A DNA stretch of 64,000 nucleotides from Halichondria panicea (lineage: Eukaryota; Porifera; Demospongiae; Suberitida; Halichondriidae). Of this stretch, positions 1 to 18,604 are shown piece after piece. The stretch is from assembly GCF_963675165.1 (NCBI RefSeq), contig NC_087390.1:1963501-2027500 (forward strand), written 5' to 3'. The position numbers and the translations under genes were made by a program. The notes beneath the pieces are model-generated. The model saw only the letters and a program-made list of their open reading frames with translations. It was not told the DNA's origin and did not search any database. Numbering within the stretch: position 1 is the stretch's first letter; the number at the start of each line of letters is the position of its first letter.

Positions 1-3000
1 CCATGCCCCTCTTGTCCCGTCATGGTAACACGCACCTGCCCCTGTGGGAAAATCTCTCATCAGGTAACCACCAGTCCATAATATTGATGCTTCACTTATT
101 GATGGTCCTAGTTTAGAACTTAACTGGATAACCATAATTAATTTTGCCTGTATGCTTATACATATAGGTTCGTTGCAGTCGCACTGGTGACCTCCCATTG
201 TGTGGTAGTGTGTGTGGGCGTGGCCTAGCGTGTGGGCGGCATAGCTGTGAGGACAACTGTCACTCTGGGCCGTGCCGAGGCTGTGAGGAAGTGCTGACTC
301 AGCAGTGCCACTGTGGACGTCAGACGAGACAGTCTTGTTGCGGGGAAGAAAAGAGTCAAATGTTCTCGTGTGGGCAGGTCTGCAACAAGTGAGCAACATG
401 CAGTGTGGAATAATCAGCTGTCATTTTTATAGCCACCTAGGCCAACAAGTCTTTAGAGGTCCAGGCCAGTTTTCAGAGCAAATTTGATTATCCATAGCTT
501 GTGTTAGGAACGTCCAATTTCAAAGCTAAAATATTAGTAGCCGTTGGTGGTGGTGCTACATTATGGTGTACATGCTTTTTGGCAATCCCAAATCTGAACT
601 GATTTTTGCACTGTTTTACATAATTATGTAACTGTACTTCCCTCGCTACAGAGAGCTGGACTGTGGGAACCACTTGTGTGAGCTCTTATGTCATGAGGGG
701 GCGTGTCCATCGTGTCCCCTCCTCCCCTCAGCAATCACCACCTGTCCCTGTGGAGCCACACCCATTTCCCAGCTGCTGTCCGAGGGTAGAGGGAGGGTCT
801 CCTGTTTCGACCCCGTGCCCACGTGTGACAGTGTGTGTGGGAAGATATTGCCTTGCTCAATAGCTGGTGAGAATAAAGTTGTTATAACGTACTTTAAAAT
901 ACTGGGATCCAGCGTTAAATAAAGCATCTTTGAGCGACCGTAATTATTGTTAGTCCTGTTTGTCCTAATTTATGATACATACGTGTATGTATAGGCCTTT
1001 CAGATTATGTGTTAAAATCCCAAAGTATAATTTAAGCCTGTTTTTGAAAAAATAATTAATCCATATTTTCTGAAAATATGGCCCGTTCCAAATTTGAGCA
1101 TGCCATGTAAACTGGCTCTATCTAAAATCCTTTAAATTAACTTACAGGGTCGACCTAGTATATGTATGTATAGTTATCATAATTATTTTGACCTCAGATG
1201 ACCCCCACCTCTGCCCCGCCCCCTGCCACTCGGGTGTGTGTGCGTCGTGTGACAAAACGTCTGTGGTGACGTGCTTGTGTGGAGCCTCATCGAGCAGTGT
1301 GCCCTGTGTGGAGGTGGTGGACGGGAAGTGGGTGGAGTTTCGATGTGAACGTGTCTGTAACAAGAAGAAGAGCTGCGGACGTCACAGGTGTAACACAAGA
1401 TGCTGCGTGGTGAGTGAGCATCTGATTACGCTTATTTTAGTTCTCCATTCAATCATTCAAAATCAGAGTGTATTTTTGTTTGAGTAAGTACAGTGATGAT
1501 GCTTTCACAGCGCAGATCAGCTATGGTTTTGACACCTAGCTAGTCCTTAATCTTACTATAGAAACCAGTATACTGTTAAGAACAGTTAAGACAAAACTTC
1601 CCCAAGAATATACTTGACAAACATACTTCCCCCCTCCAGGATACAGAGCACAAGTGTGAGTTGCTGTGCAGTAAGAAGCTTCAGTGTGGACTCCATCATT
1701 GCCAGGAGACCTGTCACCGTGGACACTGTCAGCAGTGCTGGGAATACAGTGAGTCTCTTTTACATATTTTGATTGCCAACCTGCTGTTGAAATGCATCTA
1801 CTCTCATATGTATGCAAAGCCTCTGAAAATAGGAAATTATGGCCCGTTTCAAATTGATTTAAACACACCATCGCTCCTTTTAAGCTATCAAAAAATTTGA
1901 AAATATTTGAATTTGTTTCACCAAAACCCTTGATACAGAGTCGACTAATACATGTACTATAGTACTCTCATAATACGACATGCACATGCACTTTTAATTA
2001 CCATTTGAATAGGAAAAGAAACATTCATAATACTAGTGTTATTACCGTTCTTTGAATGAGTCCTCTGTTTCTCCACTCAGGTTACACTGAGCTCACCTGT
2101 CACTGCGGAGGTGAGGTGCTCCACCCACCCATACCTTGTGGGACACTCCCCCCTCCCTGTACCCGACTCTGTGCTCGCATGCACTCCTGTGGACATCCCG
2201 TCCGACATGGTTGCCATTACGACGAGTTCTGTCCACCGTGTACTTCCCTCGTAGAGAAGATGTGCATGGGAGGACACGAGGTGAGGTCATCAGGAGCACA
2301 CTACCACTCTTGGGCACAGTCCCAGAAGCTTACAATATGAACACAACAGTCTCATGCAGAAGTTCTGTATGTAACTGTTTGTAGGGCTTCTACAATAACG
2401 TACGTGTACCTTCAATAAACAGCATTTGCGCCTCGCAGAAAATTAATTGTGTCTGCAAATTTCCCGGAAAATACTAAGTTTTCTCTAGCTTCAGCAAATG
2501 ACCCTCCTCCATTACAGAATGTGTATATGTGCTGCATGTGTCACTGACCACTAATCCACTCTCTACTTTATACATGTAACACCACTCTTGCACAGTCTCA
2601 GAACTTACAATGTGCATGTAAAAGTATTTTCTTTGGCTGTGCTTCACGATCTACCTCTTATTGTGTTTCACTGACCACTATAGTACGTCCACCTTTTACT
2701 GTATATAGCTTCGACGCAACCTCCCCTGTCACCTGACTGACGTCTCCTGTGGAGCTGCCTGTGGTTGCCCCCTGCAGTGTGGCCGCCACAAGTGTCAACG
2801 TACCTGTCACCGTGGAAACTGTGACGAGTTTCCATGCCAACAGCCGTGTACTACCAAGCGGAGGTTATGTGATCACGAGTGTGGGGAGCTGTGTCATGTT
2901 GGGCGAGAGTGTCCAGACACACCTTGTCGGACTTTCGTTGACATACAATGTGGGTGTGGTAGAAAAAAGGAGAGATCTGTTTGTATGGCTTCTGAGTCTG

Positions 3001-5845
3001 GAGCAATGCGGCAGGCTTTTCAGTGAGTGCATTGTATATTATACAGTGACTGTCACAATGGCTGCCGCCTTTTGCATGGGCAGACCAACAGTAGCTGCAT
3101 GTATTAATTAGATGGCCTGCTATCACAGGTCCAATCATATGGGGTGCCGTTTGTGTCAAAATGCTAATTTTATCCACTTATGCAGAAGTACACTGACTTA
3201 TACACAAGTGCACCGACTTATACCACAAGTACACCGACTTATACGCAAGTGCACCGACTTATACGCAAGTGCACAGACTTATACGCAAGTGCACAGACTT
3301 ATACGCAAGTGCACAGACTTATACACAAGTGCACCGACTTATACACAGGTGCACTGACTTATACATATAACCTGACTTGTACAAGTACTTTGACTTATGC
3401 ACAAGTATGCTGACTTATGCACAAGTGCACTGACTTATGCACAAGTATGCTGACTTATGCACAAGTGCACTGACTTATGCACAAGTGCACCGACTTATGC
3501 ACAAGTACACTGACTTATACACAAGTGCACGTGCTGAATTAATTTAACCTTTAACCTTTAACCCTTTGCACATGGTTGTTCTATATAGACTAGAGACATG
3601 GCAGAATCTTCAGTTAATGTGCAAGTATTGTCAAACGCTTTAAACCTGTTTACTCAAGCTGCTACAACTCTTAACAGAATCTCTGTAAACATTACTATTG
3701 TCTGCCTTGACTCTGCCTGTACATGCACGTGCCTGTTCTTAGTAATGTTTACAGAGCTTCTGTAAGTGCAAAGGGTTAAAGGTTAAAGGTTAAATTAATT
3801 CAGCATACTTGTGCATAAGTCAGCATACTTACGTATAAGTCAGTGCACTTGTGCATGTATAAGTCAGCATACTTGTGCATAAGTCAGCATACTTGTGTAT
3901 AAGTCAGTGCACTTGTGTATAAGTCAGTGCACTTGTGCATAAGTCAGTGTACTTGTATATAAGTCAGCATACTTGTGCATAAGTGAAAGTACTTGTATAC
4001 AAGTCAGGTTATATGTATAAGTCAGTGCACTTGTGTAGAAGTCAGCATACTTGTGTATAAGTCAGCATACTTGTGTATAAGTCAGTGCACTTGTGTATAA
4101 GTCAGTGTACTTCTGCATAAGTCAGTGTACTTGTGTATAAGTCAGTGCACTTGTGTATAAGTCAGCATACTTGTGTATAAGTCAGTGCACTTGTGTATAA
4201 GTCAGTGCACTTGTGTATAAGTCAGTGCACTTGTGTATAAGTCGGTGCACTTGTGTATAAGTCAGTGCACTTGTGTATAAGTCAGCATACTTGTGTATAA
4301 GTCAGTGCACTTGTGTATAAGTCGGTGTACTTGTGTATAAGTCAGTGTACTTCCGCATAAGTGGATAAAATTAGCATTTTGACACAAACGGCACCCCATA
4401 CAATCACATGCTATGGAGAGACTTTAATGCCAATTAACCTGGCTGTAGTGTAACCAACGATTGATGGTATATTATTATAAACTGACATAGGAGGATAGTC
4501 GATCTCTATAATTCTATCTATAGCTGTTCTATATGGCTCGATCATAGAGTGATCTGTTTTACTGTACCGCTGTATCATACTGTGCTTGCCAATGTTACAT
4601 GTACGTGTTCAATGTCAATACAGAATGTTCAGCAAAGACTTGGCGTCGTCCGGGGAGACTATCAGCATCAGTGCCATTACAGGGACCAATCAGAAGAGGA
4701 GTAAGTCACTCGAGTGTGATGAGGTTTGTCGACAGGTGCAGCGTAACAAGGAGCTAGCGATGGCTCTGGATATCGAACGGCCAATTGTAGACCCCCTGGA
4801 GAGTGGGAACTCGGGGGAGGGGCTTCAGTACTCGCCCTACCTATTGGAGGAGGCTAGGTGTGTGCATGTGAGGGGAGGATAGTGTAGGATAAGGGGTGGA
4901 CACTGTATATGTAAAGAATTGTATTTTACTGGGAGCAAGTATGGAGATTTTTTGTTGAGCGTGTAATTTCAATGGGTGGATGTTTCGTCCATGCAGGAAT
5001 AACTTGGAGTTTGTGACTGAGGTTGAGGAAGCATTGAGGCAACTGGTAGAGTCTGCCTTTAAGGTAAGCCATGCACCCTTACCCCCCCCCCCACACACAA
5101 CACACACACACACACACACACACATACACACACACACACACACACTTATGCACTATAATTCAAGTATTCGCAGCTATATAATTATAGCACTGTAGACATA
5201 CAAGCATTAGTAAAGCTCGGTATAATTATACTGCTCACAATAATATTATAGCTGTACATTAAATATGATTACATGCAGGGTCCACCCTCCAAGATCCACA
5301 AGCACTTGTTCCGACCAATGAAAAGTAACCATCGTAAGATCATCCACGAGCTCTCAGTGCACTATGGCTGTGAAACCACCAGCTATGACTCAGAGCCAAT
5401 CAGGAACGTCACTGCTTCTGCTACTAAGTGGGTATATACAACTATTGTGCGTAGTATAGAATTATGTACATTGTATGTTGCAATATTGCTTTTTTCGCGG
5501 ACAACTGACCTAAACTTTGCCTGTTTATTTGTTTAGCGGTATAAACACTTTTGTACTAAACTTAGGGTATTAAGTATGGCCCATTTCTGCTCATAGTAGA
5601 TTTACTGCCCTACTATTGTAGAATTAAAAGGATTTCAATCCACTTGATCATTCTGCAGGTCAGCAGTGAAGCTCCCTTCCTTATCGCTCACAAAGCTAAT
5701 CGAGAGGGAGCGCTTCAAACCACCACCTGCACCACTCCATGTGATGACCGTGGCGGGGAAGGCGGACACCACTCAACTGGCCAACTTAGGAAATCAGTCA
5801 ACCACAGAGATTACAGACTATTTTGCTGACGATTTGAAGTTGTAA
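1..5845 (+). CDS. NFX1: NF-X1-type zinc finger transcription factor, 5' truncated by the window edge
   Basis: Nuclear Cys-rich DNA-binding regulator with a C-terminal R3H domain. Exons I read: 1-63, 168-388, 652-866, 1198-1409, 1640-1748, 2081-2280, 2709-3022, 4624-4857, 4997-5063, 5279-5427 and 5659-5845. Phases close over all ten introns and give 656 residues to a TAA stop. The first seven exons encode serial NFX1-type fingers, for example [16 protein letters not shown] and [15 protein letters not shown]. Exons 8-9 match the linker after the fingers ([22 protein letters not shown]). The R3H domain lies at 5279-5427 ([21 protein letters not shown]). The tail contains TDYFADD, like the DYF motif at the vertebrate NFX1 C-terminus. 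The R3H domain and tail argue for NFX1 over NFXL1. The N-terminal RING/PHD-like part is outside the window. The intron at 3023-4623 carries a foldback element. Confidence 0.93.
3114..3137. repeat. Left piece of a dispersed repeat split by the foldback element
   Basis: GGCCTGCTATCACAGGTCC and the next bases continue, after the 3138-4400 insertion, at 4401 as CAATCACATGCTATGGAGAG. An uninterrupted relative sits at 12868-12920 in an OXSR1 intron. This gives the pre-insertion state of the site. Confidence 0.7.
3138..4400. mobile_element. Foldback-type transposon with minisatellite arms, in an NFX1 intron
   Basis: The 1263-bp segment begins TATGGGGTGCCGTTTGTG and ends with its reverse complement. 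It is flanked by CAATCA on both sides (3132-3137 and 4401-4406), a putative 6-bp target duplication. After a unique terminal stretch of about 45 bp, each arm becomes a tandem array of a 20-bp unit (GACTTATACRCAAGTGCAC type). The left arm (about 3183-3530) has roughly 17 units. The right arm (about 3805-4365) has roughly 28 units in the opposite orientation. The core (3536-3790) is also bounded by an inverted TTAACCTTTAACC motif. No ORF of transposase type is present, so it would be non-autonomous. Tandem arrays inside inverted arms are typical of foldback elements. Confidence 0.85.
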
Positions 5846-5966
5846 CTTTGTTAGAGCTTATTTATTATTTACCGTGCGAAGTGACCCTTATCTTAGTTTT
5901 TTTTCGCTGTAATTGTGTTTGATTATGTATTAATTTTATGTACAAAAGCAATGACATTATTGAAGT

Positions 5967-5972
5967 AATAAA
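5967..5972 (+). terminator. Polyadenylation signal, NFX1
   Basis: AATAAA lies 122 bases after the NFX1 stop, in an AT-rich 3' region. It is the first canonical hexamer downstream of the stop. Confidence 0.6.
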
Positions 5973-6037
5973 GCAAAGTCATGATTTATAATATTGCATA
6001 CACAATGTCTGTAAGTTGTTTCTCTAGTTTCTAATCC

Positions 6038-6706
6038 TTTTTTTTTTTTTTTTTTTTTATTTTTTATTAAACAAATTTATGCATACAGCAAAGGTAAAAG
6101 AAAATAGCAAAATAGTAGCTAATTCAAATCAGTTACCTACACAGAAAACAATACACACAATAACCTACAACAGAACATGTAAATTACACTTAATTAAACT
6201 ACAGTAACTGATATTTAAAGAATGCAAGAGATATACCTTGTCTGCATTCGACAGTACCCAGTAGAAGTTCCAAAGCAGTGGATGTTTGTGGGTTGAATAT
6301 GCAGTATGTCCATTGTCTTATCATCAACATAGTGAGATGGGTGATGACTCACAACATAAGGATTTATAACATTGTCATGTGGGCTTATGTAACGCTCATC
6401 GAAAGATGTGCGATTTAGTGACATCCCATTTTCTTCTATTAGTGATTCGTGGTCGTCTTGTTCCGATAATACGTCCTGACTCTGAATGTCATTGCACTCG
6501 ATTACTACATCTTCTGTATTTTCTTCACTGGTGATTGACTGGCTGGAAGAAGATACATTTTTTTGAGAATCTACAGTAAATCTAGAAGGTGCTTTACTTC
6601 TCTTGATTCTGAAGATTCTCAGGAACCAATTCTTCACGCTGCGTTTCTTCTTGTGTTGTTTCAGTTTAGGCACCACTGTACTGATCTCTCCATCATCGCG
6701 CATCAC
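6038..6706 (-). CDS. Intronless ORF of unknown function followed by an A-tract (possible retrocopy)
   Basis: A 163-residue ORF runs on the minus strand from ATG at 6706 to a stop at 6215. It has a basic patch (KKKRSVKNWF, RIFRIKRSK) and then a Ser/acidic-rich low-complexity middle. I see no domain I recognise, no signal peptide and no membrane segment. About 150 bases past the stop the minus strand reads TTTAATAAAAAAT and then 21 A (6038-6058). A polyadenylation signal directly followed by a genomic A-tract, next to an intronless ORF, is what a retrotransposed mRNA leaves. I see no clear target duplication. It may be a real small gene, a retrogene, or chance. Confidence 0.4.
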
Positions 6707-6888
6707 AGCTTTGATCAGAATCTAGACTCTACTTGACATGCGCGCGCGCCGAAGAGTCTGGACTCTAGATGCTCTGGTTACAACTGTTCTTCACAAAACT
6801 GTACTAACTCTGAGAAAAAACAGACTGTTACTGTCAATCTCAACTCAAACTGTGATTCTCAGATCTTTCTAACATTTCAAAAGCAAAG
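6707..6888. promoter_or_regulatory. Likely shared promoter between divergent genes
   Basis: Only 182 bases separate the divergent starts at 6706 (-) and 6889 (+). The interval has the one CpG-dense run in this neighbourhood (ATGCGCGCGCGCCG, about 6738-6751), flanked by near-mirror copies TCTAGACTCT and AGAGTCTGGACTCTAGA. The alternating GC core resembles NRF-1-like promoter elements. This is inference from position and composition. Confidence 0.35.
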
Positions 6889-7576
6889 ATGACTATCTAC
6901 AACTTCAGCCAAAGGCGATCTTCAAGATGCACCAACAAAAGCCATGGAAACAACTGCAATCCCTCCAGGCAGGACATGTTGTTGGCCTGGATACTGCTCT
7001 GGCCAAGAGTTCTGAAGAGAATCACTCACCCAAGAGGAGGAGACCGTCCTATTGCAGTGCAAAAGTAAGGTTTGCTAACAGCTAGCTAGATTCCTGTAGC
7101 ATTAAAATTATGAAACTGAAGCTGACATTGATTAATTAATATGAAAGTTAGTGCTTACAAAAATGATTTTACGGCTTTTATTGGTTTCACATTAATTAAT
7201 TTTACACAGCCTCCACTCTTTTGTGAGCACAACCACTTCTGAAACCGATCACCCCGACGTGATAGCCACTCCTCCTCAATTCGACCGTCCTGGCACCCAC
7301 CCCCCTCTGTCATTCTTCAATAATGACCCACCCACACAAATGGCATCCTCTGCTCATGCTATTGCAGTCCCTGCAATTCCCTCCCCCTCCCGGCAGTTGG
7401 CACGGGAGCATCTCTTCCAGGTTGTGAGCAAAGACTGGTACTCTCAATCAGAGTCCTCAATGGACAAGAGCTCCAACTCTGAGTCATTGGCTAGAAGATT
7501 GCAAAAGAAGATCTCTAAGGTGAAGGTGAATGCCAACAAGTTTGTCCAGTGGCTCAGAGAAGTGGAGAATGTGTGA
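6889..7576 (+). CDS. Two-exon gene of unknown function, 180 residues
   Basis: Exons 6889-7064 and 7210-7576 join in phase (AA|C) into 180 residues. The ATG at 6889 is the upstream-most in frame. The first exon is rich in Arg, Ser and Trp (WILLWPRVLKR). The second has a Pro/Thr/Ser-rich segment and then a basic, probably helical tail (RRLQKKISKVKVNANKF, WLREVENV). There is no domain I can name. It is divergent from the unknown ORF at 6215-6706. Another frame of exon 1 opens at ATG 6927 but meets a stop right after the splice, which supports the frame chosen. Confidence 0.55.
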
Positions 7577-7709
7577 ACTCAAAATTGAACTTGAACGCAC
7601 ATCAATGTTTTTTATGCATAATAATTATGTGTACTATAATAATTATAACATGGTTTTACAGTACAATTTTATTTACATGGTTACAAAATTAAACACTCAA
7701 AATTAATGA

Positions 7710-8840
7710 TCATAATTCTTCTAATCGCTTCTTTTGAGCTTGTTGCACAACACCATACTGATACGCATAAAAGTACAACAGATTGTCATAGATACCACTG
7801 TAGCTACGGCCATTGATTAGTTCGTTCATCTCTCGGAAGAAATAATAAATGGCTTCAATCGTTGCGAGGTGTTTAGAATCCTGTCTTCTTTGAGGTCTGT
7901 GCAGAAGATAGGGTGGTTAATTTTCAATCGTGAAATTCAGTAATAGAAACACCTAACATACATGAATCTTTAGAGACAGTTACTTACCTCCAGAAATGCG
8001 TTTCCGCTTCACTTAGCTTTACACAAGGCAGATCTTTTACTCTCTCGTCCTTCATGGAAACAATAAATTGAGTTATTTTTAGTTTAGCTACCTTTAGAAT
8101 TGCATTTGTTCCGTTCCAAGTGGAGTCTATAACAACCAGTCTATCCAAACCACTCCATGGATTTGGGTCAACGGAGGCTCCTGATTGGTCAGAACCAGCG
8201 CCAGGCAGTTGGGAAGAGTCTCTCATCATTTGAGCAGCTTCAGCAGTCGTGAGGGCCATCTAGAGAGAGAAGGGGAAATTTAGAAATTACAACATAATTA
8301 TGCTAGTGATACATGTACCGTATAGCATGTATATTTTTAGGGTATAAATGTTCCCGGTTTTCGCTGATGAAGCATGTACTGTAAACATTTTATACCCATG
8401 AATTTAACATGCTCGCATATGCATGCATATTGCAGAAAGGCTGCTATTCCGCAAAAATTAAATTCGCGAAAACCTTTCTAACTGTCATTCTGCGAAAGTT
8501 TATACCCTCGAAATATACCTACTATACGGTATCTGGACTAGATGTGTTCATGACAATTTTGCAATAAAACATTATTTCTTGTTGTGCTCAATCCTTTAGC
8601 TATGAACACTATATGACTGACACACACTTGTCTCACACTTAAAATGAGATACATGATTGTACATAATTATACGTTGAGCTAGAACAGTACAGATACCTTC
8701 TTGGGGAAGAGGAGAAGTAATTTGGAGGTGTCAGTGTAGGTGGGTATGTTGGGGTGGATGTACATGGTTACATCGTCAGGGGCCAGCACTCTGGCATGGA
8801 CAGCTGTGCTTTTACCCACTCTCTCCAGCGGATGCTTCAG

Positions 8841-8879
<39 letters not shown>

Positions 8880-9290
8880 GCGTGTGTGTGAGGTTGAATG
8901 ACCATCATTCATTTTCATACTACCAATTTTATAGAAATAAACCTCTTTTGGATAAAGATACTCTAGTAGAAACATCGGAATGAACACACAATATCAATTC
9001 ACGTACATGTCCACTTTTAAGGGGAGTCTAACTCGAGGAATCACAGCTGGGTCGCTCAGTCCTACCAGTCGATAACATGTGTAGCAAAAGAACTTGCGGG
9101 AGCGTTTGCACTCGGGACACTCTGCACGGCCATCCACACCTCTGCAAAGACAAGCAACGATAATTATGTGTAAATAAAGTAGAAGAGATAAACATTTTAA
9201 CCCCTTAGGAGCTTACTTTAGTGGCTCCCATGAAGAGATTTTGAGGTCTGCAAAAGGGTTTCCATTCTGTTGAACAATCATTTTAGCCAT
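7710..9290 (-). CDS. DTWD1: DTW-domain tRNA-uridine aminocarboxypropyltransferase
   Basis: DTWD1 enzymes transfer a 3-amino-3-carboxypropyl group from SAM to uridine in the tRNA D-loop (acp3U20). Minus-strand exons: 9217-9290, 9007-9141, 8697-8841, 7988-8259 and 7710-7896. Phases close to give 270 residues; the human protein is about 300. Seen: a zinc-ribbon-like CPECKRSRKFFCYTCY, the family strand LPLKVDILKHP, GKSTAVHARVLAPDDV, the DTW-type motif VVIDSTWNGTN, then LPCVKLSEAETHFWR and the C-terminal IEAIYYFF and YDNLLYFYAYQYG. The start ATG at 9290 is my choice. The frame stays open upstream to a possible splice acceptor, so an N-terminal exon may be missing. Confidence 0.9.
8318..8529. mobile_element. 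CCGTATAGC-type MITE in a DTWD1 intron
   Basis: The 212-bp segment starts CCGTATAGC and ends GCTATACGG-like (CTATACGG). It is flanked by TA on both sides (8316-8317, 8530-8531). The inverted ends share an AT-rich stretch with TATATTT and AGGGTATAAA. It has no coding capacity. The ends resemble those of the 4.5-kb pogo-type element at 41841-46336. Confidence 0.65.
8844..8892. repeat. GT/CA microsatellite
   Basis: A (TG)n run with a few CG interruptions sits directly at a DTWD1 splice acceptor on the minus strand, forming its polypyrimidine/CA region. Confidence 0.9.
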
Positions 9291-9753
9291 TCCAGTGAAG
9301 CTGGGTGGCAAAGGACAGCTGGCTAGAGATCTGTAGCAGTTGTACAAGCGTTTCGAAGCAAAAGTGAGCATTTATTTCAGAGTTCAGTGCTCAAGGGGTT
9401 AATATGAATAGCAATTTCTAAATAAAGCCCAGTGTAGCCAAGCATACACCCAATTGTTCATTACTGTTTGTGTGCATTACAAGCACCATATAAAGACAGC
9501 GAAGTCTCAAGACTGTGAAAATAATCGTGGTAAGGGAGCATAGTACCTAAAGTGTCATGAGAGTTCATTTGTAGACCAGAAGCAAGCTATAATTGTACTC
9601 TAAGGTGTCACTAATAATTATTGACCAGGAGCTAGGGTACATGGCTCTACACATATTAGCCTTCCTTTACAGTTGTATCCATCTGTCCGTTTTGGTCATG
9701 CAGCATCCATATTTAACAAGTATAAATGTAGGTACACTAGACACACATGCGAT

Positions 9754-9798
<45 letters not shown>

Positions 9799-9847
9799 CT
9801 TACACACACTACTCACACACACTACTCACACACACTACACACAGGTG
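9291..9847. other. Interval between DTWD1 and OXSR1
   Basis: I see no gene here. It should hold the 5' ends of both divergent transcripts. A (CA)n run lies at about 9757-9796 with a CACTACT-rich tail, just upstream of the OXSR1 start. A CACACAG acceptor immediately before the start suggests a spliced, non-coding first exon. Confidence 0.5.
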
Positions 9848-16809
<6,962 letters not shown>

Positions 16810-17301
16810 CTCGAATTTTGTGTACTGTAGTTCATGTTACAATTTGCTAGCTAAAGCAGTTTTCTGTGTGTTGTAGTGTTTTTATAATTTTTTTGGATCA
16901 TCCTCACAAACCGCGTATCTTGCTGTATAATTATATAATTATTGTCGTACGTATAATTATTATAATAATACAGTCTGTTATTTAGCACTGTATATCATAG
17001 AGACCGTAATGATTAAAGTCATTAATTGTACAACAATGATCGAGCACACAAACATATAATTATGACCTGCACATATAAATTATACCAAAAAACTGTATTA
17101 TAATTATAGCTAGACTGTACAATATGTGTATACCAAACAGCTATTGATACAAAAGATACAAACTTATAAATTATATAAAATACAAAATAATACAAAATGA
17201 TAAAAAAATTAAAGACACGTACTGTAGAAGAGGGGACCACAAAAACGGGGGTAATATAATCGAATATAAAATAATACAAACAGTGTGCTGACAAAACAGT
17301 T
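16810..17301. other. Convergent 3' interval between OXSR1 and the RING/TRAF gene
   Basis: AT-rich sequence holding the 3' ends of two converging transcripts. I see no ORF with support. Confidence 0.5.
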
Positions 17302-18553
17302 TCACCTAGTACAGTTTAGTGTAACACCGCTACATACCAGTTTTCTACGTCTACTTTCCTCCAACCCTCTCGTCACACTCTCCATGTTATCGTATATCAG
17401 TGCCGTGTTTGAGCCTTGCCTGTCCATGTGATAGATGCGACCAAATCGACTGAAACACTTGAGTATCTCCTCGTCTGTGGCTCCTCTGTTTCTCGACGGT
17501 GTGTTTCTGATCATCAGCTTGTACTGTTTCCTAGGCAGCCTTTGTGGTAACGACCTGCTCTTTGTAGGTGGTGTTTGCATGGTACGATTGCTTTGTGGGA
17601 GAGTGTTGCTACGCGATGGTTTTGACCTTTTGACAACTTGGACCCAGCTCAAAGGCTCAGGTGATGTTGGATGACCCAGTGGTGGAGAAGAACCCTGCAC
17701 ACACACACACACACAGAGGGTACAGAGACAGTCTATAATTGTATGGTACTGTATTAACACATACACAGACTATGTCAGTACTGGGTAATAGGGGATTAAA
17801 TCGCTCAATCGTCACAGGAGATTTAGAGTGGGAAGGTGTACCACTGTGGTACAAGTACAAACAGATTATGCACCAAAAATGAAAATGTATCAATGCATGG
17901 TGACTGTTTGAGTATTAGCCATAATTATTGTGAACTAGCAAAACCTCTGTACTGTGCATTATGTAATGTGTTGAAGAGTCTCACACATCACTATAATTAT
18001 ACTCACGCTTTTAGAGGCCTGAGGCATTGTAAGTGGTACAGTCGTAACTGGGACAGCTGTTACTGGGACCGCTCTAGCACCTTCCTTCTTCAGGAGTTGT
18101 GCGGGGGATACCTCCTGGAGATGGTTATAGGCATGTACCATGTACCATCACTTAGCAGTAACAAACTAACAAACATTGCACGTTGGTCGACACTAATCTC
18201 ATAAGCAACGCATTGTGCCATAACCATAATGGTTACTATAGTTTACATAGACTACATGTAGTTTACATAAGACGTAGAATTCACACAGATTCACACAAAA
18301 GCAAAAACTTTAAAACACCATCTGCTATTTAACATTGTGTATGTATACACTGTGAAGTGTTGCCAAGTGTTTACAACATACGCTCGAGGTTAAAGATCTT
18401 TGTTCGTAGAAGGTGGAGTAGGGGAAAAATTCGCTGACATCATCAACAGGAGGGGAGCACTCTCGATAGGGGTCAAAGTCCGTATCAGGGTTTGGCCACT
18501 GATTTCCAGAGTCGGTATCATGGTTACCCTGTTAAACAAACAGTGAATAGTGT

Positions 18554-18604
<51 letters not shown>

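Noticed and set aside
3112-3413. Repetitive ORFs (TYTQVHRLI)
   Set aside because: Translation of the minisatellite arm of the foldback element; not conserved between units.
3180-4370. CRISPR-like array
   Set aside because: Tandem 20-bp units have no unique spacers, sit in inverted arms, and the genome is eukaryotic.
17765-17843. Extra exon of the RING/TRAF gene (SHSKSPVTIERFNP)
   Set aside because: The acceptor at 17844 puts the open frame out of phase with the preceding exon unless a weak alternative donor is used, while skipping it keeps all exons in phase. Left out of the model but not excluded.
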